From Bdellovibrionales bacterium (lineage in GTDB: Bacteria; Bdellovibrionota; Bacteriovoracia; Bacteriovoracales; Bacteriovoracaceae), in NCBI GenBank assembly GCA_030633015.1, contig DAOVTR010000131.1, positions 1 through 5,557 on the forward strand: a stretch of 5,557 bases of DNA, in the 5' to 3' direction. Positions 1-5,330 of this stretch are shown here, one piece after another (the first letter of the stretch is position 1; every line of letters starts with the position of its first letter). A program made the position numbers and the translations under genes. Under the pieces are notes generated by a model. It worked only from the letters and a program-made list of their open reading frames with translations. It did no database searches and was not told the origin of the DNA.

Positions 1-27
1 GCCATAATAATATTATTATAGTTAATT

Positions 28-1491
28 ATGTTAAAATTATTATTATTTATTTGTATTTTAATTCCAGTAGGTAATCTTTTTTGTCAACAAGACCTTGATA
101 CAATCTTTGGAAAAACTCCCAACCTTAGAACACAAACTTCAAAAGAGTATATTCAAAACATAAACGAACTAGATCTTTCAGCAACCCATGAAATTCTAAC
201 TCTTGCTGATGCCATTGAGCTCGGAATTCAAAAAAACTATAATATTGTCGAACAACAAATACAATATAGTTTATCTGAACTTCAATGGAAAAATACTTAT
301 GATAGTTTCTGGTTTCCGGAACTCAAAATAAAATTAAACACCGGCCCTCATCAAATCCTTAATTTGAAAAACTGGGATAACTCAGCTAGTTCTAACTCCG
401 GAAGCTTAAGTGTTGGCTTTGATCAATATACACTTTTCAACTGGGGAATTGACCATCTTCATTATCTTAATGAAAAAAATAGCTTTGAAAGGAGCAAAGA
501 AAACTTACATGAAAATAGAAGAAATCTTCGACATAATTTAATCATTTCGTTTCTAAACCTTATTAGGGCCCAAGAGTATTTAAAATTAAAAAAAGAGTAT
601 TTAAGACAATTTGCCTTTTTGTATCGACTTAATAAGCAGAGAGCAGTATTAAAAAAAATTTCCAAAGCTGAATATTACCATTCAAGGGCCGTCTATCTAA
701 AAGCTCAACACCTTTACAATCAAACTCTAATTGATACTGAGGCACTAGAAGAGCAAATGTCACTTGATATAGGAAATAAACCTGGTACCAGATACAAAAT
801 AGGCCAAACCATTAATTTTATCCCTATACAAGGTAAATTCACCGACTTCAAAAGACTAACAAATATTAATAATACCAACATATTAGAAGAACAAAATAAT
901 GTTAAGATTAAAACAAGAAATTATCATATCGCGCTTAAAGAAAACTTACCACTTCCTAAATTCACAATGAATTTAGGTGCGTATACCCACACTTTTTCAA
1001 CAAACTCTTCTAGTAGCGACTATCTTACTGATGCTTCTAATGATGGAATAAATGTGCAAGCAACAATCAATGCCACCTGGACCCTATGGGGTGAAAATGG
1101 ATTTTTAAATTCAAGAAAGCAAAAGTACGCAACGATTGAAAAAGATCTATCATTAAAAAAACTTAACTTTGAGCAAACAAGTGCCATCTCCCTAACAAGA
1201 AAATATTATAAAAATGTTTTAAACTATCAAAACCAGATTAAAATATTAGAATCTCAAAAATTAAGTAGTGAAAAAATGCATAACCTACTTATGGACTCGT
1301 ACTTAAAAAAGAAAGTATCCATATCTTATTTGCAAGATTCAATGGACCTATTACACGAAACTCTAACATATTTAATACAAAAAAAATTCGAACATGCTAA
1401 AGCTAAAATTTTGTTAGCACAAAATATTGGAATTGATGATCTGCCTGGTAAGAACTTTGAACAACTTGCAACTTACGAGGCAAGAAAATGA
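28..1491 (+). CDS. TolC-family outer-membrane efflux/secretion channel
   Basis: Probable outer-membrane channel subunit of the TolC family (487 aa, within the usual 420-500). TolC proteins trimerise into a barrel plus periplasmic helical tunnel and serve tripartite efflux pumps or type I secretion. Residues 1-19 form a signal peptide (MLKLLLFICILIPVGNLFC). Residues 57-106 match a typical OEP repeat start: LTLADAIELGIQKNYNI, helix, then WFPELKIKLNTG. The internal duplication is visible: YTLFNWGIDHLHYL (134-147) and WTLWGENGFLNSRKQ (351-365) are the matching strand-to-helix turns, and the second strand begins near LPLPKFTMNLGAY (307-319). Long Lys/Glu/Leu-rich helices fill the rest. The start is the first ATG after an in-frame TAG at 19-21; no clear Shine-Dalgarno is seen, so it may be coupled to a gene off the left edge. 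The stop overlaps the next start by 4 nt. Partner inner-membrane and adaptor proteins are not in the window, so the substrate is unknown. Confidence 0.88.
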   Translation: MLKLLLFICILIPVGNLFCQQDLDTIFGKTPNLRTQTSKEYIQNINELDLSATHEILTLADAIELGIQKNYNIVEQQIQYSLSELQWKNTYDSFWFPELKIKLNTGPHQILNLKNWDNSASSNSGSLSVGFDQYTLFNWGIDHLHYLNEKNSFERSKENLHENRRNLRHNLIISFLNLIRAQEYLKLKKEYLRQFAFLYRLNKQRAVLKKISKAEYYHSRAVYLKAQHLYNQTLIDTEALEEQMSLDIGNKPGTRYKIGQTINFIPIQGKFTDFKRLTNINNTNILEEQNNVKIKTRNYHIALKENLPLPKFTMNLGAYTHTFSTNSSSSDYLTDASNDGINVQATINATWTLWGENGFLNSRKQKYATIEKDLSLKKLNFEQTSAISLTRKYYKNVLNYQNQIKILESQKLSSEKMHNLLMDSYLKKKVSISYLQDSMDLLHETLTYLIQKKFEHAKAKILLAQNIGIDDLPGKNFEQLATYEARK

Positions 1492-2180
1492 ATTTTAAAA
1501 TCATAATTTTTATAATTATTACTCTTTTTAGCATCAATCTATTGGCAAATGATCAAGATATTTCCAAAATTCTTACAACAGTGGATAAGTTAAAGCCTAA
1601 ACAAGATAATAATTTAGAAAACGTAAAATTAAATGTAATCAATAGCTATGATGGAACTTATGAGGATAATTATGATACCGCTTCAGATAAGAATAAATTT
1701 TCTATTATAGGACATATTAACCACAATCCTACTGCCCTTTTAGATATATTAGGCATTGAATTAAATTTTGGTTCTCAATCTGAAAGCAGATGGTTTGATT
1801 ATTTTCTAAGTGCTACAACTGCATATCTTCCAACCATTGCTATCTCAAATTTCCCTCCAATAAATGAGCAGATCTTTTCGGCGGGGTTCGGTAGATCATA
1901 TCGATTTAGATTAATTCAACAAATATTTTCTACTGATACCATGTTTGAGACTGTTGCGGCCTACCTAGCTGGCCACTATATGCAGGAGTTAAACAGTGCT
2001 GAGACTTACTATGGCCCTGGAATAAAAACCGATTATGGCCTACATTTTCGAACAGGAAAAAGTTTTGCATGGGGAACAATGTTCTCTTATAACGTTGCCT
2101 CGCTACAGGGAGCTACCACAAACTCCCAGTTAACCATGTCTTGGCTTACTTTATCATTCGGTCTACATTTTTATTATTAA
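1488..2180 (+). CDS. Secreted small outer-membrane beta-barrel candidate, function unknown
   Basis: I do not recognise a family. The 230-aa product has a clean signal peptide (MNFKIIIFIIITLFSINLLA, cleavage likely after Ala20). Next is a polar, Asn/Asp-rich segment at about 21-68. From about 70 to the end it has alternating aromatic/polar strands with Gly and Tyr turns, such as AGFGRSYRFRLIQ (132-144), YYGPGIKTDYGLHFRTG (174-190) and SFAWGTMFSYNV (192-203). It ends in LTLSFGLHFYY, an aromatic-terminated last strand like the C-terminal signal of BAM-inserted barrels. Its ATG overlaps the TGA of the TolC-like gene (ATGA), and GAGG at 1477-1480 sits 7 nt ahead, so the two proteins are very probably co-translated and may work together at the outer membrane. 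The barrel fold is inferred from pattern only. Its stop shares bases with the convergent gene on the other strand. Confidence 0.8.
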   Translation: MNFKIIIFIIITLFSINLLANDQDISKILTTVDKLKPKQDNNLENVKLNVINSYDGTYEDNYDTASDKNKFSIIGHINHNPTALLDILGIELNFGSQSESRWFDYFLSATTAYLPTIAISNFPPINEQIFSAGFGRSYRFRLIQQIFSTDTMFETVAAYLAGHYMQELNSAETYYGPGIKTDYGLHFRTGKSFAWGTMFSYNVASLQGATTNSQLTMSWLTLSFGLHFYY

Positions 2181-3265
2181 AGAAGTTCTTTTAAATTATT
2201 ATCTTGTAGGTACTCAACAATTGTTTTTACTTTTTGAGCATCATTTTTAGGTACAACCATTAAGACCTTATCATTAGAGACAATAATATAATCATCAATG
2301 TTTACTAATGAAACAAATTGTTTTGGGGCAAAAATAATATTATTCTTAGAATTATCAAAATAGTATTTCTTTGTATTTATAACTGTATTACTATCTTTTT
2401 GATCTATTACAGATTCAAGAGCATCCCATGATCCAAGATCATTCCAATCAAATTTTGAAGGAACTACTGCTACATTTTTAGATTTTTCCATTACTGCATA
2501 ATCAATAGAATCTTTAGGTATTTGATTATAGATCTCTAAAAGTTTTGTGAAATTATTATAGTTATTCTTTAGTTTATCAAAAAATTTAAATATTTCTGGT
2601 GAAGTTTTTTCAAATTCACTCAGTAACGTCCCTATTGAAGAGACAAACATTCCGGCATTCCAATAATATTCCCCAGTAGAAAGATAAGTTTTAGCAGTAT
2701 TAAAATCAGGTTTCTCTTTAAACTGTTTTACCGCAAAACATTCAGTTGATAAGCTCTCACCTTTTTGAATATATCCATAACCTGTATGAGGAAAAGTAGG
2801 AACTATTCCTATTGTAACTATTTTTTTATCATTAAGAGCAACCTGTGATGCCTGAGTAAGTACTTCTCTAAAACCTTTATGATTTAAAATCACGTGATCA
2901 GCTGGAACAATACAAACAACATCTTCTTTAGTTGCTCCTACTCTTAACAAGTGTGCCAAAGATAAAAGTATACATGGAGCAGTATTTCTACCTGAGGGTT
3001 CTAATATTATGGACTCTGAACCTATATGACCTGCAGAACGTTGCTGGCAAATTTCTTCTTGCTCTTTTACTGTTACAATATAACGATTATCTTTATCAAT
3101 TAATGAATCAAAACGAACTAAGGTTTCAACTAATAAAGAATTATCACTAAATAGATTTAAATATTGCTTAGGCATTTTAGAAGTAGATTCAGGCCAAAAC
3201 CTTGTTCCCCTACCTCCGGCCATAACTATTGAATACATTTTACTTGAACTATTTTTTTGACTCAT
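2177..3265 (-). CDS. manC: Mannose-1-phosphate guanylyltransferase (GDP-mannose pyrophosphorylase), monofunctional
   Basis: Cytoplasmic nucleotidyltransferase making GDP-mannose and pyrophosphate from mannose-1-phosphate and GTP, feeding polysaccharide, LPS or glycan synthesis. Family signatures are in order: MAGGRGTRFWPES (15-27) with the Gly-rich nucleotide loop and PKQ at 32-34; EPSGRNTAP (89-97); the metal/nucleotide motif VPADH (120-124); GIVPTFPHTGYGYI (153-166); KQFKEKP (180-186); YYWNAGMFV (200-208); SIDYAVMEKS (253-262); and FDWNDLGSWD (272-281). At 362 aa it has the catalytic domain plus a short C-terminal region and lacks the cupin phosphomannose-isomerase domain of bifunctional ManC/AlgA. 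The symbol is by family, not by proven orthology. It starts 3 nt after the SPOR gene stop with only a weak GGT-type ribosome site, suggesting coupling. An internal Met10 just before the conserved MYSIVMAGG is an alternative start, since residues 1-9 are not family sequence. Confidence 0.95.
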   Translation of the reverse strand: MSQKNSSSKMYSIVMAGGRGTRFWPESTSKMPKQYLNLFSDNSLLVETLVRFDSLIDKDNRYIVTVKEQEEICQQRSAGHIGSESIILEPSGRNTAPCILLSLAHLLRVGATKEDVVCIVPADHVILNHKGFREVLTQASQVALNDKKIVTIGIVPTFPHTGYGYIQKGESLSTECFAVKQFKEKPDFNTAKTYLSTGEYYWNAGMFVSSIGTLLSEFEKTSPEIFKFFDKLKNNYNNFTKLLEIYNQIPKDSIDYAVMEKSKNVAVVPSKFDWNDLGSWDALESVIDQKDSNTVINTKKYYFDNSKNNIIFAPKQFVSLVNIDDYIIVSNDKVLMVVPKNDAQKVKTIVEYLQDNNLKELL

Positions 3266-3268
3266 TTA

Positions 3269-4012
3269 TTAATCAAATTTACCAATAACATAATCAGTTC
3301 CACGAAAAAGAGATTTCTCTTTAACTATATATGTTTTAGCTTCAGCAATTGACTCAAAGATACCAAGACTAACTCTATACCAAAGTCCCCTTGTTTTTAA
3401 ATCAACCTCATTAATAATAGGATTATAACCACGCACTTTAAAACCATCAGCAAACTCTTCAGCTTCCTTTATATTTGGAAAAGATCCCAACTGAACAGTA
3501 TAATTCCCTGCAAGCTTATCCTTTTTGCCAATATTTTTAAGCTCACTACTAATTGCTTGAGGAACACTTTCTTCCAATTTTGCATTTTTAAACTTTATTG
3601 AATCATCAATCGGCATTCTAGAAAAAGTCTTAATTTGTTCGCTTATGCTCTCTTTGCTTGGAGCTTTTTTAGGCTTTATTGTGCCATAATCCTTTCCATG
3701 TTTTTCAAGCTTATTAAACTCTTCTTTAAGCTCTCGATAAGTATCATCAATTGTCTCTTTTTCATTTTCAACTTTATTAACATTTTGCTTTTCGTTAATT
3801 TCAGTTTCTAATTTTGAAACAACCTCTTCCTCTCTAGATTTAAGCTCTATTTTATCCCTCTGCTCCTGAGTATAACCGGCCATTTCATAGGAATATTCCT
3901 TGCCAATTTTAACTCCGATCAAAAAAGATGATATTGAGACTAAAATCATAAAAATAAATATTAAAGCAACTTCTTTTCTTGCAAATACGAATAATTTTGT
4001 TTTATCTTCCAT
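3269..4012 (-). CDS. Membrane-anchored SPOR-domain protein
   Basis: Inner-membrane protein of 247 aa with type II topology: a short basic N-terminus, one membrane segment (about 15-34, VALIFIFMILVSISSFLIGV), a charged Glu/Lys-rich periplasmic linker likely to be helical or coiled coil (about 48-108), a Lys/Pro-rich stretch, and a C-terminal SPOR domain (about 168-247). The SPOR call rests on YTVQLGSFPNIKEAEEFADG (171-190) followed by LWYRVSLGIFESIAEAKTY (210-228), the paired motifs of the fold. SPOR domains bind denuded glycan strands of septal peptidoglycan, so a role in division or cell-wall remodelling is likely, as for FtsN, DedD or DamX. It is too divergent to name as any of these. It is first of the minus-strand pair with the guanylyltransferase. 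The start is the only ATG ahead of the membrane segment; GGAG (4027-4030) is 14 nt away, longer than ideal, so initiation may be atypical. Confidence 0.9.
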   Translation of the reverse strand: MEDKTKLFVFARKEVALIFIFMILVSISSFLIGVKIGKEYSYEMAGYTQEQRDKIELKSREEEVVSKLETEINEKQNVNKVENEKETIDDTYRELKEEFNKLEKHGKDYGTIKPKKAPSKESISEQIKTFSRMPIDDSIKFKNAKLEESVPQAISSELKNIGKKDKLAGNYTVQLGSFPNIKEAEEFADGFKVRGYNPIINEVDLKTRGLWYRVSLGIFESIAEAKTYIVKEKSLFRGTDYVIGKFD

Positions 4013-4018
4013 ATAAGA

Positions 4019-4047
4019 ATTTTAAACTCCATTTCAAATATGTGCAA
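4019..4047 (-). promoter_or_regulatory. Candidate sigma-70 promoter of the SPOR gene, possibly leaderless
   Basis: Reading the minus strand, TTGCAC (4047-4042) and TAAAAT (4024-4019) are separated by exactly 17 bp, a good -35/-10 pair. The -10 box ends 6 nt before the ATG at 4012, so transcription would begin at or next to the start codon and give a leaderless message. In DNA this AT-rich such a pair can occur by chance, and an upstream promoter is not excluded. Confidence 0.35.
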
Positions 4048-4119
4048 TCCTCTTTTATCAAGTAGTTAAATAAAACTGAAGTTTCTTTTTAATACCAGAC
4101 AAAAAAACACCAGTACTCC

Positions 4120-4142
4120 AAGTTATTCAATATACATAACTT
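4120..4142. repeat. 7-bp inverted repeat, candidate operator or activator site
   Basis: AAGTTAT and ATAACTT are perfect inverted arms (4120-4126 and 4136-4142) separated by 9 bp, for a 23-bp dyad centred at 4131. It lies about 27 bp upstream of the pilin promoter -24 element and about 50 bp upstream of the predicted start of transcription, a reasonable place for a dimeric regulator. It is not followed by a T run, so a terminator is unlikely. The arms are mostly A/T, so chance occurrence is possible. Confidence 0.35.
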
Positions 4143-4156
4143 AGATTTCACTCAAT

Positions 4157-4185
4157 TTGGCAATATTCATGCATAAAACTATTAA
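4157..4185 (+). promoter_or_regulatory. Candidate sigma-54 (-24/-12) promoter of the pilin operon; sigma-70 reading also possible
   Basis: TGGCA (4158-4162) and TGCA (4170-4173) place the invariant GG (4159-4160) and GC (4171-4172) at the exact spacing of the RpoN consensus TGGCACG-N4-TTGCW, with mismatches at three less critical positions. The predicted start is near A4184, giving a leader of about 29 nt carrying an AGGAG ribosome site. The alternative is a sigma-70 promoter with -35 TTGGCA (4157-4162), a 17-bp spacer and -10 TATTAA (4180-4185). The sequence alone does not decide. RpoN control is well known for type IVa pilin genes (pilA) of Pseudomonas and Myxococcus, which makes the first reading reasonable by analogy. 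Confidence 0.5.
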
Positions 4186-4202
4186 ATCATACAAATAAAT
4201 AT

Positions 4203-4207
4203 AGGAG
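4203..4207 (+). promoter_or_regulatory. Strong Shine-Dalgarno of the pilin gene
   Basis: AGGAG lies 5 nt before the ATG at 4213. It is the best ribosome-binding site in the window and supports this very short gene as real and well translated. The next two genes have no recognisable site and probably depend on coupled translation. Confidence 0.8.
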
Positions 4208-4212
4208 AATAT

Positions 4213-4380
4213 ATGAAAAAACTAAAAAATCAAAAAGGCCAAGGAGTTATGGAGTACATAATTATGACTTCATTACTAGGAATTATTTGCCTTGCAGCGG
4301 TCAAACAATTTGGCAACGTACTTCAAACTCGAATTCACAGCATGAAAAAGGCCATCGTCCAAACAATAGATATTAAATAA
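4213..4380 (+). CDS. flp: Flp-type (type IVb) major pilin precursor
   Basis: A 55-aa prepilin of the Flp/Fap class. The leader MKKLKNQKG is short and basic; residues 9-15 read GQGVMEY, an exact G|XXXXEY class III cleavage motif with Gly9 at -1, Glu14 at +5 and Tyr15 at +6. A hydrophobic pilin helix follows (IIMTSLLGIICLAAV, 16-30), and then KQFGNVLQTRI, which resembles the usual ending of Flp pilins. Mature length would be 46 aa, normal for the family. The mature protein would be cut by a TadV/PilD-like peptidase in the inner membrane and polymerised into a thin adhesive or predation-related pilus by Tad machinery, none of which is certain in this window. It is first in its transcription unit. 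C-ending codons look commoner than in neighbouring genes, in keeping with high expression. A single Cys (26) lies within the helix. The assignment to Flp is secure; the biological role is inferred. Confidence 0.88.
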   Translation: MKKLKNQKGQGVMEYIIMTSLLGIICLAAVKQFGNVLQTRIHSMKKAIVQTIDIK

Positions 4381-4381
4381 G

Positions 4382-4612
4382 ATGATGATTATTTCTGAAA
4401 TTATTTCTATTTCACTACTACTTTCACTTTCAGCTCAAACTGTCTCAATATTTAATAAGATGAAATGCAGTTTTGATTATTTAAATGCAGTAACAGAAAT
4501 TTCAACAATTCAGCTCCATCCACAAAGCAGAAAGATTAATTATTTTTTTGCCTGTAAAAAAATATTTAAACAAAAAAACAGATTTAAAATTAATAAAATC
4601 AAAGCACAATGA
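4382..4612 (+). CDS. Small single-membrane-segment protein in pilin operon, function unknown
   Basis: Not recognised. The 76-aa product opens directly with a hydrophobic segment, IISEIISISLLLSLSAQTV (3-21), holding an acidic Glu6. This pattern resembles the mature end of a type IV pilin or a TadE-like protein without a leader peptide. A polar domain with Cys29 and Cys58, possibly a disulfide if periplasmic, leads to a very basic tail (about 59-76, Lys-rich). It starts 1 nt after the pilin stop and has no Shine-Dalgarno, so re-initiation by ribosomes finishing the pilin is likely. A second ATG at 4385 is equally possible. Its TGA overlaps the next ATG (ATGA). The tight junctions on both sides are the main reason to call it a gene; it could also be a small signal-anchored assembly factor. 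Confidence 0.62.
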   Translation: MMIISEIISISLLLSLSAQTVSIFNKMKCSFDYLNAVTEISTIQLHPQSRKINYFFACKKIFKQKNRFKINKIKAQ

Positions 4613-5205
4613 AAAACAAAACTGGAAATATCCACATTATAGGAATTATTATTATTATGGCCATTAGTTCTCTATTTTTTATTATTGCAAAACAAAATAT
4701 AAATACTCTTATGCTAATAAAAAAAAGACAACAAACATATCTCTGTTTTAAATCTTTTATAACTGAAACAAGAAAATACGTTAAAACAATAGGAAATTTA
4801 AACAGGGCCATTAAACTTAACTATCCTTTGCAGTATATTCCTCAAACGGCATTGGAAGCAAAAGCTCTTAGTAACATTTTAAAATTAACTCAATCTATTG
4901 CTCATTTTTCATACATGAAAAAAATTTTAGCAAATAAGTATTGTGCTTCTACTTTTTGTGCATCGTTGCTATTTTCCATGCCTTATCAAACCTATATGGG
5001 CACAAGGTTAAAACGAGACAGTCTAGGACTAACCAAAATAAGGAAAAAGAAATGGACCATCATTTTCGCACCAACTACAAAAGCAAATCTAAAAAAATCA
5101 TTTTTGATAAATGCAAAATTAACCCTATTGTCACCTTTATCAACAAAATTAAAATTGAAATCAAAAGAAATATCAATAGCGGCAACTCAATTATCAGTTT
5201 TTTAG
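4609..5205 (+). CDS. TadE/TadG-like membrane-anchored protein, candidate pilus-assembly component
   Basis: 198 aa with one N-terminal membrane segment (about 9-27, HIIGIIIIMAISSLFFIIA) behind a short basic leader, MKNKTGN. The GN-plus-hydrophobic start is reminiscent of TadE/TadG-like pilus-assembly proteins, but the match is loose and Glu at +5 is missing. The rest is probably periplasmic: a helical, Lys/Asn-rich region (28-110), Cys46, a Cys112/Cys117 pair in YCASTFCASL, and a strand-like tail ending QLSVF. It is coupled by ATGA to the preceding small gene and lacks its own ribosome site. The last 154 nt also lie inside the next gene in another frame. By hand count fewer than 20% of codons here end in G or C, in line with this AT-rich genome, so this frame looks like the main coding one. 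Function is inferred only from context. Confidence 0.7.
   Translation: MKNKTGNIHIIGIIIIMAISSLFFIIAKQNINTLMLIKKRQQTYLCFKSFITETRKYVKTIGNLNRAIKLNYPLQYIPQTALEAKALSNILKLTQSIAHFSYMKKILANKYCASTFCASLLFSMPYQTYMGTRLKRDSLGLTKIRKKKWTIIFAPTTKANLKKSFLINAKLTLLSPLSTKLKLKSKEISIAATQLSVF
5041..5044 (+). promoter_or_regulatory. Shine-Dalgarno that fixes the start of the overlapping gene at 5052
   Basis: AGGA stands 7 nt before the ATG at 5052, inside the preceding gene. The in-frame ATG further upstream at 4941 has no such site and would lengthen the overlap to 265 nt. No ATG, GTG or TTG in this frame lies between 5052 and the membrane segment, so this site supports 5052 as the start. Confidence 0.5.
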
Positions 5206-5330
5206 TTTATTCATCTATTATAATGTCTATCTTATCAAGTGGATTTAAAGTTAATCAACATTTAAAAATACAAACAATCAAACAAATTAAAAACTTTGAA
5301 AAAAACTGGAATAAACTTGATGGAAATTAA
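5052..5330 (+). CDS. Small membrane protein with degenerate class III prepilin-like motif, overlapping its neighbour
   Basis: Not recognised. The 92-aa product has a long basic N-terminus (1-43, rich in Lys, Arg and Asn), one membrane segment (about 46-64, SIISFLVYSSIIMSILSSG) and a short charged C-terminal tail (65-92). Residues 44-50 read GNSIISF. Compared with the TadE/TadF processing motif G|XXXXEF, Gly is at -1 and Phe at +6, but Ser replaces Glu at +5, so it looks like a decayed or divergent minor pseudopilin. The first 154 nt overlap the preceding gene in another frame. In that part about 40% of third positions are C in this frame, which is unlike the genome and suggests the N-terminal extension is overprinted on an older gene. 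The ATG has an AGGA at good spacing. The stop overlaps the next start by 11 nt. The membrane-segment half is better supported than the leader. Confidence 0.58.
   Translation: MDHHFRTNYKSKSKKIIFDKCKINPIVTFINKIKIEIKRNINSGNSIISFLVYSSIIMSILSSGFKVNQHLKIQTIKQIKNFEKNWNKLDGN

Larger units (their letters stand above)
4013..4212. other. Divergent intergenic region between SPOR gene and pilin operon
   Basis: A 200-nt AT-rich stretch holds the start signals of both flanking transcription units. It contains a possible minus-strand promoter near the SPOR start, a 7-bp inverted repeat (4120-4142), a sigma-54-like or sigma-70-like promoter (4157-4185) and the pilin Shine-Dalgarno (4203-4207). I see no credible ORF, tRNA or strong RNA hairpin in it. 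The portion 4048-4119 shows nothing I can name. Confidence 0.7.

Noticed and set aside
1..27. ATA/ATT-rich stretch at the left edge as a repeat or promoter
   Set aside because: Too short and low in complexity to support either; it may be the end of an upstream gene, since an in-frame TAG occurs at 19-21.
28..90. Lipoprotein signal at Cys19 of the TolC-like protein
   Set aside because: The residues before the Cys (NLF) do not fit a lipobox; an ordinary signal peptide is more likely.
462..665. 67-aa open frame on the minus strand
   Set aside because: Lies wholly inside the TolC-like gene, antisense to well-formed OEP helices, with no ribosome site or family likeness.
2108..2127. GGGAG...CTCCC hairpin downstream of the guanylyltransferase on the minus strand
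   Set aside because: A 5-bp stem with a 10-nt loop and no following T run; it lies inside the beta-barrel gene and is probably coincidental.
2179..2191. AAAGAA-G-TTCTTT palindrome at the convergent gene junction as a bidirectional terminator
   Set aside because: The arms are almost all A/T, leaving a stem of about 5 bp with a 3-nt loop, which is too weak for an intrinsic terminator.
2932..3150. 72-aa open frame on the plus strand
   Set aside because: Antisense to conserved motifs of the mannose-1-phosphate guanylyltransferase (EPSGRNTAP region); a shadow frame.
4599..4811. 70-aa hydrophobic open frame on the minus strand
   Set aside because: Antisense to the membrane segment of the 198-aa protein; its hydrophobicity comes from the complementary A/T-rich codons.
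4941..5051. N-terminal extension of the 92-aa gene to an upstream ATG at 4941
   Set aside because: No ribosome site at 4941, and it would extend the overlap with the preceding gene to 265 nt; the ATG at 5052 has AGGA at proper spacing.
4609..5330. A single gene broken by a frameshift between the 198-aa and 92-aa frames
   Set aside because: The upstream frame keeps typical codon use up to its own stop, and the downstream frame has its own ribosome site and membrane segment. Two overlapping genes explain this better, though a sequencing error cannot be fully excluded.
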